Positions 53,218 through 61,075 of a stretch of DNA of 64,000 nt are shown here, piece after piece. Each line of letters begins with the position of its first letter. The first letter of the stretch is position 1. The notes below the pieces were generated by a model that worked only from the letters and a program-made list of their open reading frames with translations, did no database searches and was not told the DNA's origin. The stretch is from NCBI GenBank assembly GCA_964648465.1, contig CAZYMU010000010.1, forward strand, positions 1-64,000, read 5' to 3'. This DNA comes from Aminicenans sp964648465 (GTDB lineage: Bacteria > Acidobacteriota > Aminicenantia > Aminicenantales > Aminicenantaceae). The translations under genes were made by a program, and so were the position numbers.

Positions 53218-54981
53218 TTATTTTTCCTTTTTTTGTGCCGGAGGAGGCTGCAGCGGTACGAGTTTATCGTGCTCCACTACTGCCCTGTTCCACCACTGCG
53301 GGAATTTCACACGGCCTGCCTTTCTATTTTCTGCATTATAGTTTCCCAGGTGATTGTATTTGACGAGAAGGTCGTCTCCAAGCTTCCACCAGGCATCTAT
53401 GGTTCGTTCCGCGTTGTTCACGCTAAAGTCGGTTATAAACTCTACACCCGCCGCTGGATCCTTCCTGTAAAGCTCTACAGCCGCTTTATCAATAATCAAT
53501 ATCTTATTTAATGCTCCCCCTTCCCAATTTTCCCTGGCTTTTATTACATCTTTAATGGCCTGTGAATAAACGACCTGAGTATGGAAATCGACATAGTCAA
53601 AGGCCCATCTTGCAGAGTCTCTGTTAAATATCCAGTGGTCGCCTACACGGTAAGATTCGGGTATCTCCGTCACCCCGGCGTAGATGGGGATATAGCAGGA
53701 TGTGTCCTGGGCTCCCAATGCCACCCACAGGATGCCACCTATCGGGTTCGGCAGCCAGTTCCTGCACTGAGCAAGGGTTGTGTACTCCGAGTTGTTTACA
53801 CTGATGCACCGGGCGCCTGCATATCTTTTGTTGTCAACCCTGAACCCACGGAAATAGTTCGGGTTTGCGAACGGTCCAGCCTTCAGCCCCTTTGACGGGT
53901 CGTACATGCATCCCTGGTACTTATCCCTCGTGAGTCTCATTACGTCCTGCACCGAGAGCTTTTTGTCAGGCTTTACTGAAAAAGGAAAGTCCATGTTCGG
54001 AAGTTCCGGGCTGAATTTGCGAGACGGCGCCACAAGGTCAAAGAACCGCCACAGCCGCCCCCTCCTTCCGTGAGTGCTTGCAGCGCTGCCCTCAGCAGGG
54101 CAGTAGGCCCTCTTCCAGTTGAAAGGCTTTCCGCTCTCAGTGTCGTAGAAACCGTTCTCTACTGCATAGGAAATGACATTCGGAGAAGCAAGAAAATGGT
54201 CTGTGTCTTTAATGTCTATCTCGCCAATCCTTGACTCGTTCGGACATACGCTGACATGGTCATCCGGCACTCTCTGTGCGCACCACACAGCTCCCGGTTT
54301 TCCGCTCTTTGGAGTCCACAGCGGCCCGACAGGCATGATCTCGAATATCCATGCCTCTTCCGCGTCAATCACGGCAAGCATCTCTCCGCTGTCATGGAAT
54401 CCGTATCCGTACTTTTCACCCAGCGACCCCATGAGCTCGATGGCTTCTCTCGCCGTCTTGCTCCGCTCCATGGCAAGCAGCGTCAGCATTGTGATGTCCA
54501 TGACAGGCGTGGGTGTTGAGTTTCTCATCTTGCGCTGGCAGCCTATACTCGCTTCCCCCATTGCCACCTGCTGGTCGTTCATGTATCCGAAGACCGAGTA
54601 TCTGTAGCCGTAAGTGTGCGCAGCCTGGGGAATGTTGACTCCTGTATCGCCCCTCTCCAGGTTTTCCCATTTCGCACCCTCATCCGGATGCCATGTTCGG
54701 ATCTGGTGTATGTGGTAGATCTTGCGCACTGCACCCTCCTTGTGGTCTGCCGCAGGAACATGGTGCCATGTGAAATCGCAGACACCGCAGTCAGCAGCAT
54801 GGGTGGCCATCACTGAGCCGTCTGCAGAGGCTTGTTTCCCGACGAGTATCGAAGTGCAGCCCTCAGGCAGATATTCCGGTTCGGCCGGCTCTTTTCCCCC
54901 TGCAACATATGTAAGGGCGATGAGCACGCCGATACAAACAAGCAGTATTATAATAAGCGTCAGTAGCTTTCTTAATTTCAA
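53218..54981 (-). CDS. C69 family dipeptidase, exported, paralogue C
   Basis: A 587-residue protein with an N-terminal hydrophobic segment (7-26) acting as signal or anchor, and nucleophile Cys42 in EGCTSILVGKQAS. Conserved blocks are as in the other two, but HTCDC is changed to HAADC. It probably lies in one operon with paralogue B and, on the other side, the racemase and P1 peptidase genes. Confidence 0.9.
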   Translation of the reverse strand: MKLRKLLTLIIILLVCIGVLIALTYVAGGKEPAEPEYLPEGCTSILVGKQASADGSVMATHAADCGVCDFTWHHVPAADHKEGAVRKIYHIHQIRTWHPDEGAKWENLERGDTGVNIPQAAHTYGYRYSVFGYMNDQQVAMGEASIGCQRKMRNSTPTPVMDITMLTLLAMERSKTAREAIELMGSLGEKYGYGFHDSGEMLAVIDAEEAWIFEIMPVGPLWTPKSGKPGAVWCAQRVPDDHVSVCPNESRIGEIDIKDTDHFLASPNVISYAVENGFYDTESGKPFNWKRAYCPAEGSAASTHGRRGRLWRFFDLVAPSRKFSPELPNMDFPFSVKPDKKLSVQDVMRLTRDKYQGCMYDPSKGLKAGPFANPNYFRGFRVDNKRYAGARCISVNNSEYTTLAQCRNWLPNPIGGILWVALGAQDTSCYIPIYAGVTEIPESYRVGDHWIFNRDSARWAFDYVDFHTQVVYSQAIKDVIKARENWEGGALNKILIIDKAAVELYRKDPAAGVEFITDFSVNNAERTIDAWWKLGDDLLVKYNHLGNYNAENRKAGRVKFPQWWNRAVVEHDKLVPLQPPPAQKKEK

Positions 54982-55067
54982 GGTTTACCTCCCTGTCGTT
55001 TGGGATTTTTTAATCTCTCCTTTTAAGCCGGCTTTGTTAAACCCGAAGAACAGGCAGTTCCGTTTCC

Positions 55068-55790
55068 TCATCCCTGCTGTACCTTTATTTCATATCCGGC
55101 TTCTTTAATCCCTGCGATCGCGGTTATTTTCATAGGCTCGATCAGCGGCCTCGGGATATCTTCGGGCTTAAGTACAAGAGGAATCTCGGTGCATCCGGCG
55201 ATAACAGCCCCTGCTCCACTCCGGATGAGGCTCATTGCCGTATGGACAATGATTTCTTTGGACATGCCCGAATAGAAACCCGCCTTGATTCCCTGTTTCC
55301 CCTCAATGGTCTCCATCACCTGCTGCTGCTGCTTATCTGAGGGGCCGATGACTTCGATTCCTGCCTCTGAAAATGTAAGGTGAAAGATTCCTGATTTAAG
55401 CGTGCCTGTACTCGATATGAGCCCAACTTTTTTCAGGTCCGGCATGTTTTTCTTTGTCCACTTCAGGGATTCCTCAATAAGGCTGAGGAAGCGGAACTTG
55501 ACCTGCGACGCCACTTCAGGATAAAAAAAGTGCGCGGTCAAACACGGCATGATGATTAGATCTGCCCCCGCCTTTTTCAGGATTTTGACACCCTCGACTA
55601 GCAGGGGAGTGGGGCTCGGCCCCTTGTTGAGCAGAGCCTCTGTCCTCGGTGGGATTTGAGGGTTGCTGTAAACAATTACACGGACATGGTCCTGGTCTTT
55701 TTCAGCTCTGGTATTTTCTATGATTAGCTCATACATATAGGCCGTGGCTTCAGGCCCCATGCCTCCTAAAATCCCTATGGTCTTTTTCAT
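55068..55790 (-). CDS. aspartate/glutamate racemase family protein
   Basis: A 240-residue protein with the family pattern: GILGGMGPEAT (6-16), first catalytic Cys83 in MPCLTAH and second Cys200 in AGCTEIP. It interconverts L- and D-forms of aspartate, glutamate or a related amino acid. The residue after Cys83 is Leu, where family members usually have Asn, which may change specificity. Its start overlaps the P1 peptidase stop by four bases, so they are co-translated. No signal peptide. Confidence 0.87.
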   Translation of the reverse strand: MKKTIGILGGMGPEATAYMYELIIENTRAEKDQDHVRVIVYSNPQIPPRTEALLNKGPSPTPLLVEGVKILKKAGADLIIMPCLTAHFFYPEVASQVKFRFLSLIEESLKWTKKNMPDLKKVGLISSTGTLKSGIFHLTFSEAGIEVIGPSDKQQQQVMETIEGKQGIKAGFYSGMSKEIIVHTAMSLIRSGAGAVIAGCTEIPLVLKPEDIPRPLIEPMKITAIAGIKEAGYEIKVQQG

Positions 55791-56923
55791 TTCCCCGGAC
55801 CCTCTTTCATGATTTCTTTGACCTTATCCAGCGGCAGTGCTTCTATCTTATGTCCGTCCTTGCCGGTCATTGTATGCGCCTTGAACATCGAGTTCAGTAT
55901 GGCTTCTTCCGAAGCCTCGGCAGCCGCAAGAAACAGCGGGGACATCTGGCTGTTCCGCAGTGTCTCGGTCTTGATGGTCCTTGACTGCGGCCTGTGAGGT
56001 ATTCTCATCCCATCGGCTGTTGAGAAAGCAATTGCATAGTCGCCGCTTGCGTTTGAGTAATAGCCGCCTGTCCTTGCTATCCCTAGCAGTGCCCTCTTCG
56101 CAAGCCTCTTCAGGTTTCTGCTGTCAAGAGGCGCATCGGTTGCAACCACTATCATGCATGAACCCTCCGACTCGCTTTCTATCTCCTTCTTCATGGGGTA
56201 GCGTCCCAGGCGGACTCCTACAGCAAAGCCTTTAATTTGGAACACGCCTCCGTGGTTTGTCTGGACAAGCACACCCACAGTATAACCGCCTCTCGATTGG
56301 GGAAGCTTCCTCGATGCAGTTCCTATTCCACCCTTGAAGCCGAAGCAGATTGTTCCTGTGCCGGCACCAACCGCACCTTCCTCCACAGGGCCTGATGATG
56401 CGTTCTTTATCGCCCTGATGACGTCTGCTTCTTTCACATGCCTTCCTCTTATGTCATTCAGATAGCCGTCATTTGTCTCACCTACAACAGCATTTACAGA
56501 GCCCGCTTTTTCATTCCCTTCAAGAGAGAGAATGTAAGTGATGACCGCATTAGCGGCAGTCGGCACGCTCAGTGTGTTGGTCAGGATTATGGGAGTCTCG
56601 ATGCTGCCCATCTCCTCGATCTGTGTGTATCCCATGAGCTTTCCGTAGCCGTTTGCCACACACACTCCTGCGGGCACTTTCTCTTGGTATATGTTGCCCC
56701 CGTGGGGGAGTACTGCAGTCACACCGGTGCGGATATTATTGCCCTCGATGAGGGTTACATGCCCGACTTTGACCCCATCGACATCGGTGATTGCGTTCCA
56801 TTTCCCGGGGTTTAACACTCCTGTTTTAATGCCGAACTTCCTTATGCGGGGCCTTTCTTCAGGCAGCAGGAAGCCATGGCATAGGAACAAAAAGATGAAT
56901 GACAAAATGACAATACGTCTCAT
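55787..56923 (-). CDS. P1 family peptidase (DmpA-type aminopeptidase), exported
   Basis: A 378-residue protein with a signal peptide (about 1-20) and the P1 fold: NAITDVDGVKVGHVTL, TGVTAVLPHGG, the GAVGAGTGTICFGFKGG block, and the GSCMIVVATDAPL motif with the Ser that becomes the N-terminal nucleophile after self-cleavage. DmpA-type enzymes remove N-terminal residues, including D-amino acids or beta-residues. That fits the adjacent racemase and dipeptidases as a peptide and D-amino-acid recovery set. Confidence 0.9.
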   Translation of the reverse strand: MRRIVILSFIFLFLCHGFLLPEERPRIRKFGIKTGVLNPGKWNAITDVDGVKVGHVTLIEGNNIRTGVTAVLPHGGNIYQEKVPAGVCVANGYGKLMGYTQIEEMGSIETPIILTNTLSVPTAANAVITYILSLEGNEKAGSVNAVVGETNDGYLNDIRGRHVKEADVIRAIKNASSGPVEEGAVGAGTGTICFGFKGGIGTASRKLPQSRGGYTVGVLVQTNHGGVFQIKGFAVGVRLGRYPMKKEIESESEGSCMIVVATDAPLDSRNLKRLAKRALLGIARTGGYYSNASGDYAIAFSTADGMRIPHRPQSRTIKTETLRNSQMSPLFLAAAEASEEAILNSMFKAHTMTGKDGHKIEALPLDKVKEIMKEGPGK

Positions 56924-57970
56924 GTCCGCTTCTCCTTAGGGATTGTAAGATTATGATATTAGTTAATACTCCCCAAAAAATCAACAGCATTGTTCTCCTC
57001 CAGATAGAAAACTGCTGGCTGTGGGGGGAAATAAATAAAAGGGGATTATAGGTTAGTTCGATCTTGCCCAGCCAGCAAAGCAAAAATTGACTACATTATA
57101 GCTCAATCTTTGTGAAAAGGAAAGGGGAAATTTGGGATTTTTTTTGAGGAGGAGAGTTTAGTAAAATGGAGATTGGTTTTAAGGTTTAATGTTTGTAAGT
57201 TTGCATAATAAAACTTAGACAACGACACACGCTTTGAAATTAATAATCAAAACTACCGTTTTGATTATTAAATTTATTTTCTCTTATCCAAATTTTTCAT
57301 TTACATTTCTTACTAATTTCCTTCTTTGATTTTTCTTCATTTTTTCTGACATTTTACTTTCGATTTTCTTCCTTGTATCTTAACTTAAATTATCCTACCC
57401 TTAGAGAATTTGATGATTTTACTCTGATATTCCTGAATATTTCAACCTATATTCCTGGATTTTACAATATCCATAAGAATAGACTGCTCTCCTCTTTCTG
57501 GTTTCTTTTCTTACTTTAATCCTTGTTTCAAACTCCTGATAAGCTTATCCTGGATACTCTTCTCATACTGGATATTTCCTCTTTTCCTCAAAATTCCTCA
57601 TTTCAGGAATTTTTCACTCTATCCCTGAAAAAGGAGGCTATGAGAGCCTCATAGTTGCACGAATTCAATCCCTCTTTTACTCCAGTATGTCCTGAATTCG
57701 TTTCCTTTTCCCTTACATTTTTCATTCTTAATCTGGGGAACAATGTCATTTTATCCCCAAAATTCCTTACATTTCCTTACATTTTAAAAGAATGGGACTC
57801 CAAACAGCAGAAGAAAAAAAATCAAGAAAATACCCCATTTTATAAACCAATATAGAGCTTTGATGTTTTCTTTTATCTCTTCCTTCATCTCTCCTTCATT
57901 TGTAATACAAACTTTTCTCTTGTATAGAAAACATTATTCAATAGCAAAAATTTTTTTGTTGTTTGATTAA
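56924..57970. other. 1-kb AT-rich region without genes
   Basis: No gene can be supported. The plus strand is pyrimidine-rich, with recurring TTCCTGAAT/TCCTGGAT/TCCTGAA words between about 57425 and 57680 and CCTTACATTT three times between 57710 and 57785. CTATGAG-AGC-CTCATAG (57638-57654) is a perfect hairpin, overlapping a second possible stem GAGGCT/AGCCTC. A 66-codon frame at 57655-57855 does not look coding. The region separates chromosomal genes from the defence-type cluster. Confidence 0.45.
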
Positions 57971-58522
57971 TCAACTGATTTTATCATCAGGTTTTATATA
58001 TTCTTTTTCTTTTGAAATAAATGGTCTGCAGAAATATCTATTTAAAGTATATTGTAACCATTGTCTTGAATAATCACTAAGCGAACAAATTCTCTTATCC
58101 AATATTAATATTTCTTTTTTTATGGAGTTTATCAGGCTCAATTCTGCATAAGATTCTGATAATACATCTGATTCAGCTATATAAAATCTATAATTAAATT
58201 TATGATTCCTTATTGATTCTTTTTTCTTTTCGCTCTCTATTTTTATTAAAGGAAATACAGGAGCAATTGAAATGAATTCTCTGCGTTCAATATCGCAAGT
58301 CTGTGAAAGTATTATAATGTTAGTTTTGACAGCATGAACTACAGTAAGTTCCCCTTCCTTATGTTCAAATGCATCACTTAATTCTTCAAGATTGAAAGAT
58401 TTGAATTCTCTGTTTTCTATTTCTCTTAATATTTGTATATTTGGAGGGATAGTAATAACTATTTGGTCTTTAAATACATCCCCTTGATAGATTTTCTCTG
58501 AACCTGCCTGGTCTTCTGTCAT
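57971..58522 (-). CDS. unknown protein with a SQTCDIERREF motif
   Basis: A 183-residue, AT-rich gene. I do not recognise a named family. The central block IIILSQTCDIERREFISIAPVF (near residues 69-90) resembles a Q-T-C-D signature I have seen in unannotated proteins of accessory regions; the Cys-Asp pair may be functional. The N-terminal GDVFKDQIVITIPPN part is beta-like and the C-terminus YTLNRYFCRPF is helical. No signal or TM segment. It is the third gene of a unit with a 67-residue protein and the proteasome-like protein, spaced 16 bp. Confidence 0.6.
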   Translation of the reverse strand: MTEDQAGSEKIYQGDVFKDQIVITIPPNIQILREIENREFKSFNLEELSDAFEHKEGELTVVHAVKTNIIILSQTCDIERREFISIAPVFPLIKIESEKKKESIRNHKFNYRFYIAESDVLSESYAELSLINSIKKEILILDKRICSLSDYSRQWLQYTLNRYFCRPFISKEKEYIKPDDKIS

Positions 58523-58538
58523 TCAAAGTAAACTGATT

Positions 58539-58742
58539 TTATTCTCTGTAAATTTTCTTTATTTCTGGAACTTTCTCTGTAAAAGGGATAAATTCTTTTT
58601 CTGAATCTTCTTCAGTTTCTTCATAAGGTACAATAATACTAGGTATGCCCGTATCATAATCAAATTGAGATAGAATAATGGCTTTGGTAAAATTTATCTC
58701 AGGAGAATTCAAGCAATCTTTAATTTCAAATATAATTGCCAT
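58539..58742 (-). CDS. small acidic protein of unknown function
   Basis: The ATG at 58742 (67 residues) has GAGG before it; a GTG four codons upstream would overlap that site. The product has a short alpha/beta start (MAIIFEIKDCLNSPEINFTKA) and an acidic stretch (EETEEDSEKEF). I do not recognise it. It begins 12 bp after the stop of the proteasome-like gene and lies 16 bp before the next gene, so the three are one operon. Confidence 0.6.
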   Translation of the reverse strand: MAIIFEIKDCLNSPEINFTKAIILSQFDYDTGIPSIIVPYEETEEDSEKEFIPFTEKVPEIKKIYRE

Positions 58743-58754
58743 TTTTTTCCTCAC

Positions 58755-59624
58755 TCAATAATTTATTTTTAATTCATTATTAGACAAATTTTTATATCCG
58801 TCTTTGGTTATTGCCGCAATTCTTACATTGCCCCCACATACTGGGGCACCTATTACAAATTTGTAATGGTTTATGACCACATCAAGAAGAAATTTAACAT
58901 GGTCTATTCCTTGTTGTAAAGGCATTGCATCATATGGAATTTTATATTCGAATGACTTTAACAACTTATTTACATCATTTTTTGATTGATTATCAAATTT
59001 AATGTTATGCTTCTTTACAAAATAACCAACTATATTGTTAATTAGATTTATATCAAATCCCTTTATTAATCTTCGGATGGGGTCTACAGAACCAAACCAA
59101 TTGGTTCCAAATTGTCCAGGCTCTCTTAGTTTCTCTATTTGTTTTTTTTCTTTATGAAATGGAATTATTATATTATACACTTCCGATAAAGGCTTCCCTG
59201 GAGAAAAACCAGCTAAAACTAATCCTATAAAAGGTTTTTTATTGTCAGGTATCTCATTGAATTTTTTTCCTAACGTTTCTTCTAAAACAGGCCTAATAAT
59301 TTCATCATATTTTAAAAAGAAAAAGTCTCTAATACTTTCACATATATCAAATAGGGCTTTACTAGAAAATACAACAGATTCATTTAATTCAAATTGCCTT
59401 ACGTAACTCTCAATGGTTCTTTTACCTAATATTGCAGTTCCATATGTTAAAATTCCAACTGAGGTATTGTTTAAATGAAATATTTTTTCTGCTTCGTTAT
59501 ATACTTTCAAAACTCCGTAGGTTTTTCTTCCATTTGGAGATTTTGATTCTCCTTGAAGAGTTATAGCGCTATCAGTTCCAATTATAACGCCATCAGATAA
59601 ATTACAAACAATCCCTATTGTCAT
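58755..59624 (-). CDS. proteasome-like Ntn-hydrolase candidate
   Basis: A 289-residue protein whose N-terminus is built like a proteasome beta subunit or Anbu: after Met removal Thr1 starts TIGIVCNLSDGVIIGTDSAIT, with Asp17 at the canonical place. KIFHLNNTSVGILTYGTA (mature Lys46) corresponds to the Lys33 strand-and-Gly47 region of proteasomes, with an insertion of about 13 residues. The C-terminal 150 residues are longer than in proteasomes. Family members hydrolyse peptides with the N-terminal Thr. It lies downstream of the type I restriction genes on the same strand and begins a three-gene unit. Fold is my inference from motifs; activity is unproven. Confidence 0.6.
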   Translation of the reverse strand: MTIGIVCNLSDGVIIGTDSAITLQGESKSPNGRKTYGVLKVYNEAEKIFHLNNTSVGILTYGTAILGKRTIESYVRQFELNESVVFSSKALFDICESIRDFFFLKYDEIIRPVLEETLGKKFNEIPDNKKPFIGLVLAGFSPGKPLSEVYNIIIPFHKEKKQIEKLREPGQFGTNWFGSVDPIRRLIKGFDINLINNIVGYFVKKHNIKFDNQSKNDVNKLLKSFEYKIPYDAMPLQQGIDHVKFLLDVVINHYKFVIGAPVCGGNVRIAAITKDGYKNLSNNELKINY

Positions 59625-59908
59625 TATCTAAATTTCCTCCTTATTTATAGATATTAATATAATCATCCCAAAATATCAAATTTATATCTCATAATAATCA
59701 CTCATATCGAATCTTTCAATACCCAAAGATTAATTAAAATCTTTATATCTGAGAATTTCACCTCTCCTTAAGCGTCTATATCAATGAGGCGATTTTCCGG
59801 CTCAGCCGTCGTTTCATCATTGGGAAGCCAGAGTCACGAGCTTACGGCTTTCTATCGCCACAAAATGCTTTTCGATAAATTACCTTAAAGGATTAATTTG
59901 CTAAGTAC
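59625..59908. other. intergenic region between HsdS and the proteasome-like gene
   Basis: About 280 bp, AT-rich near 59625-59700 and more GC-rich around 59780-59870. No gene seen. It probably holds the promoter of the three-gene unit. The perfect palindrome CTAAGTACTTAG (59901-59912) overlaps the HsdS stop. Confidence 0.4.
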
Positions 59909-61075
59909 TTAGGATCCTCTCCTATATATTTTGTTGAGGATAATATTCGGAAGGATGTCGAGGCTTGCGGCCGTCTCGTCTTGTAATCGCTTTATCTCCT
60001 CCATCTTATCAGATAGTTTGTCCATAAGCAGCTGTTGGAGTCTAAGAGGTAGCACGGGAACCTTGACCTCATTTAGTCTACTTTTGCTTAGTACTCTATT
60101 TCTACCTGCAGATCCAGGTGAAATTTTTCCTAGTTGCTCGATTCCTTCAGGAGTCTTGAGGAACATAAGCAAGTATCGCGGGTCACAAATGTTTTCGTTC
60201 ACTCTAAAGGTAAGATATCGAACAGATCCGAACATCCCTTCTTCATTGGATCCTGCCAAAGCGATTGCTCCTTCCCACGCGAAAGTAACTTGCAATATTA
60301 GGTCACCTTGCTTGATTAAATAAAGATCTTTGTTGCCGACTTCAAAGCCTAAGCGAGGTGGTTTATGAAAGATGCCTCGCCCATAACTGTAGATTCCAAT
60401 CTCAGAGTACTGTTTTTCTGGTTCAACAACTACCAGGCGACGCTGCTGTGTTACAATTTGAGTTAATGGGAGAATTTGAGTTTCTTTATTATATTCAGCG
60501 CAAAGTTCTCTGAATTTTGCCTCAATGAGCCTTTCAGCTTCAACTGCAGCTTTTTTGCGTAGATGACTAGCTTCTGCGATTTTAGCGGCAAGTGTTTCTA
60601 CCTGAGACACAATTATACGTTGTTCCTGTAATGAAGGTAGTAGAATTTCAGAGGCTAGAAAACGCTTTTCTTGAAGACGAACACGGTTTGTTGTGCCCTC
60701 ACTTGCCCTCTTGCATAAATTGATGAAGGCAGCTGTTTTGCTCATCCATTCTAAGAATTTCGGCACAACAAGTGATTCATTCATGATGTAACTGGGGAAA
60801 TCTCTGCTAACAATAGCTTTATCGAGAGAATCGGGCACAATCCCAAATGCTCCGTTGCGGGCATCAATTCTAGAAAGGGCGAATTGCTGAGAGCAAACGA
60901 CAAACTTTATTGCAGCTGATATTTCTGCCCCAATTACCTCACGTCGTAGCACGATACCTTTACCCCAAAGGCGAATTGTGATTTCACGATAAGTTTGTTC
61001 TGGCTGGATTTCGATTTTTTCTTCAGACCTTTGAAGAATTTTTCTAAGTTTAACACTCTGCCAGCTGTCTTTCAT
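59909..61075 (-). CDS. hsdS: type I restriction system specificity subunit HsdS
   Basis: A 388-residue protein with two target-recognition domains (about 1-150 and 200-350). Each is followed by a coiled-coil spacer; the first runs through QEQRIIVSQVETLAAKI to about residue 195, the second through LRLQQLLMDKLSDKMEEIKRLQ. It sets the bipartite DNA sequence recognised by the methylase and nuclease. It overlaps hsdM by four bases (ATGA). Intact. Confidence 0.9.
   Translation of the reverse strand: MKDSWQSVKLRKILQRSEEKIEIQPEQTYREITIRLWGKGIVLRREVIGAEISAAIKFVVCSQQFALSRIDARNGAFGIVPDSLDKAIVSRDFPSYIMNESLVVPKFLEWMSKTAAFINLCKRASEGTTNRVRLQEKRFLASEILLPSLQEQRIIVSQVETLAAKIAEASHLRKKAAVEAERLIEAKFRELCAEYNKETQILPLTQIVTQQRRLVVVEPEKQYSEIGIYSYGRGIFHKPPRLGFEVGNKDLYLIKQGDLILQVTFAWEGAIALAGSNEEGMFGSVRYLTFRVNENICDPRYLLMFLKTPEGIEQLGKISPGSAGRNRVLSKSRLNEVKVPVLPLRLQQLLMDKLSDKMEEIKRLQDETAASLDILPNIILNKIYRRGS

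Noticed and set aside
57710..57785. CCTTACATTT repeats as a CRISPR or iteron array
   Set aside because: Only three short copies with irregular spacing; no repeat-spacer structure and no cas or replication gene nearby.
57655..57855. 66-codon frame in the AT-rich spacer
   Set aside because: Phe/Lys-rich composition mirrors the base bias; nothing protein-like.
59901..59912. CTAAGTACTTAG palindrome as a restriction or operator site
   Set aside because: It overlaps the hsdS stop codon and is short; no second copy or promoter context was seen.
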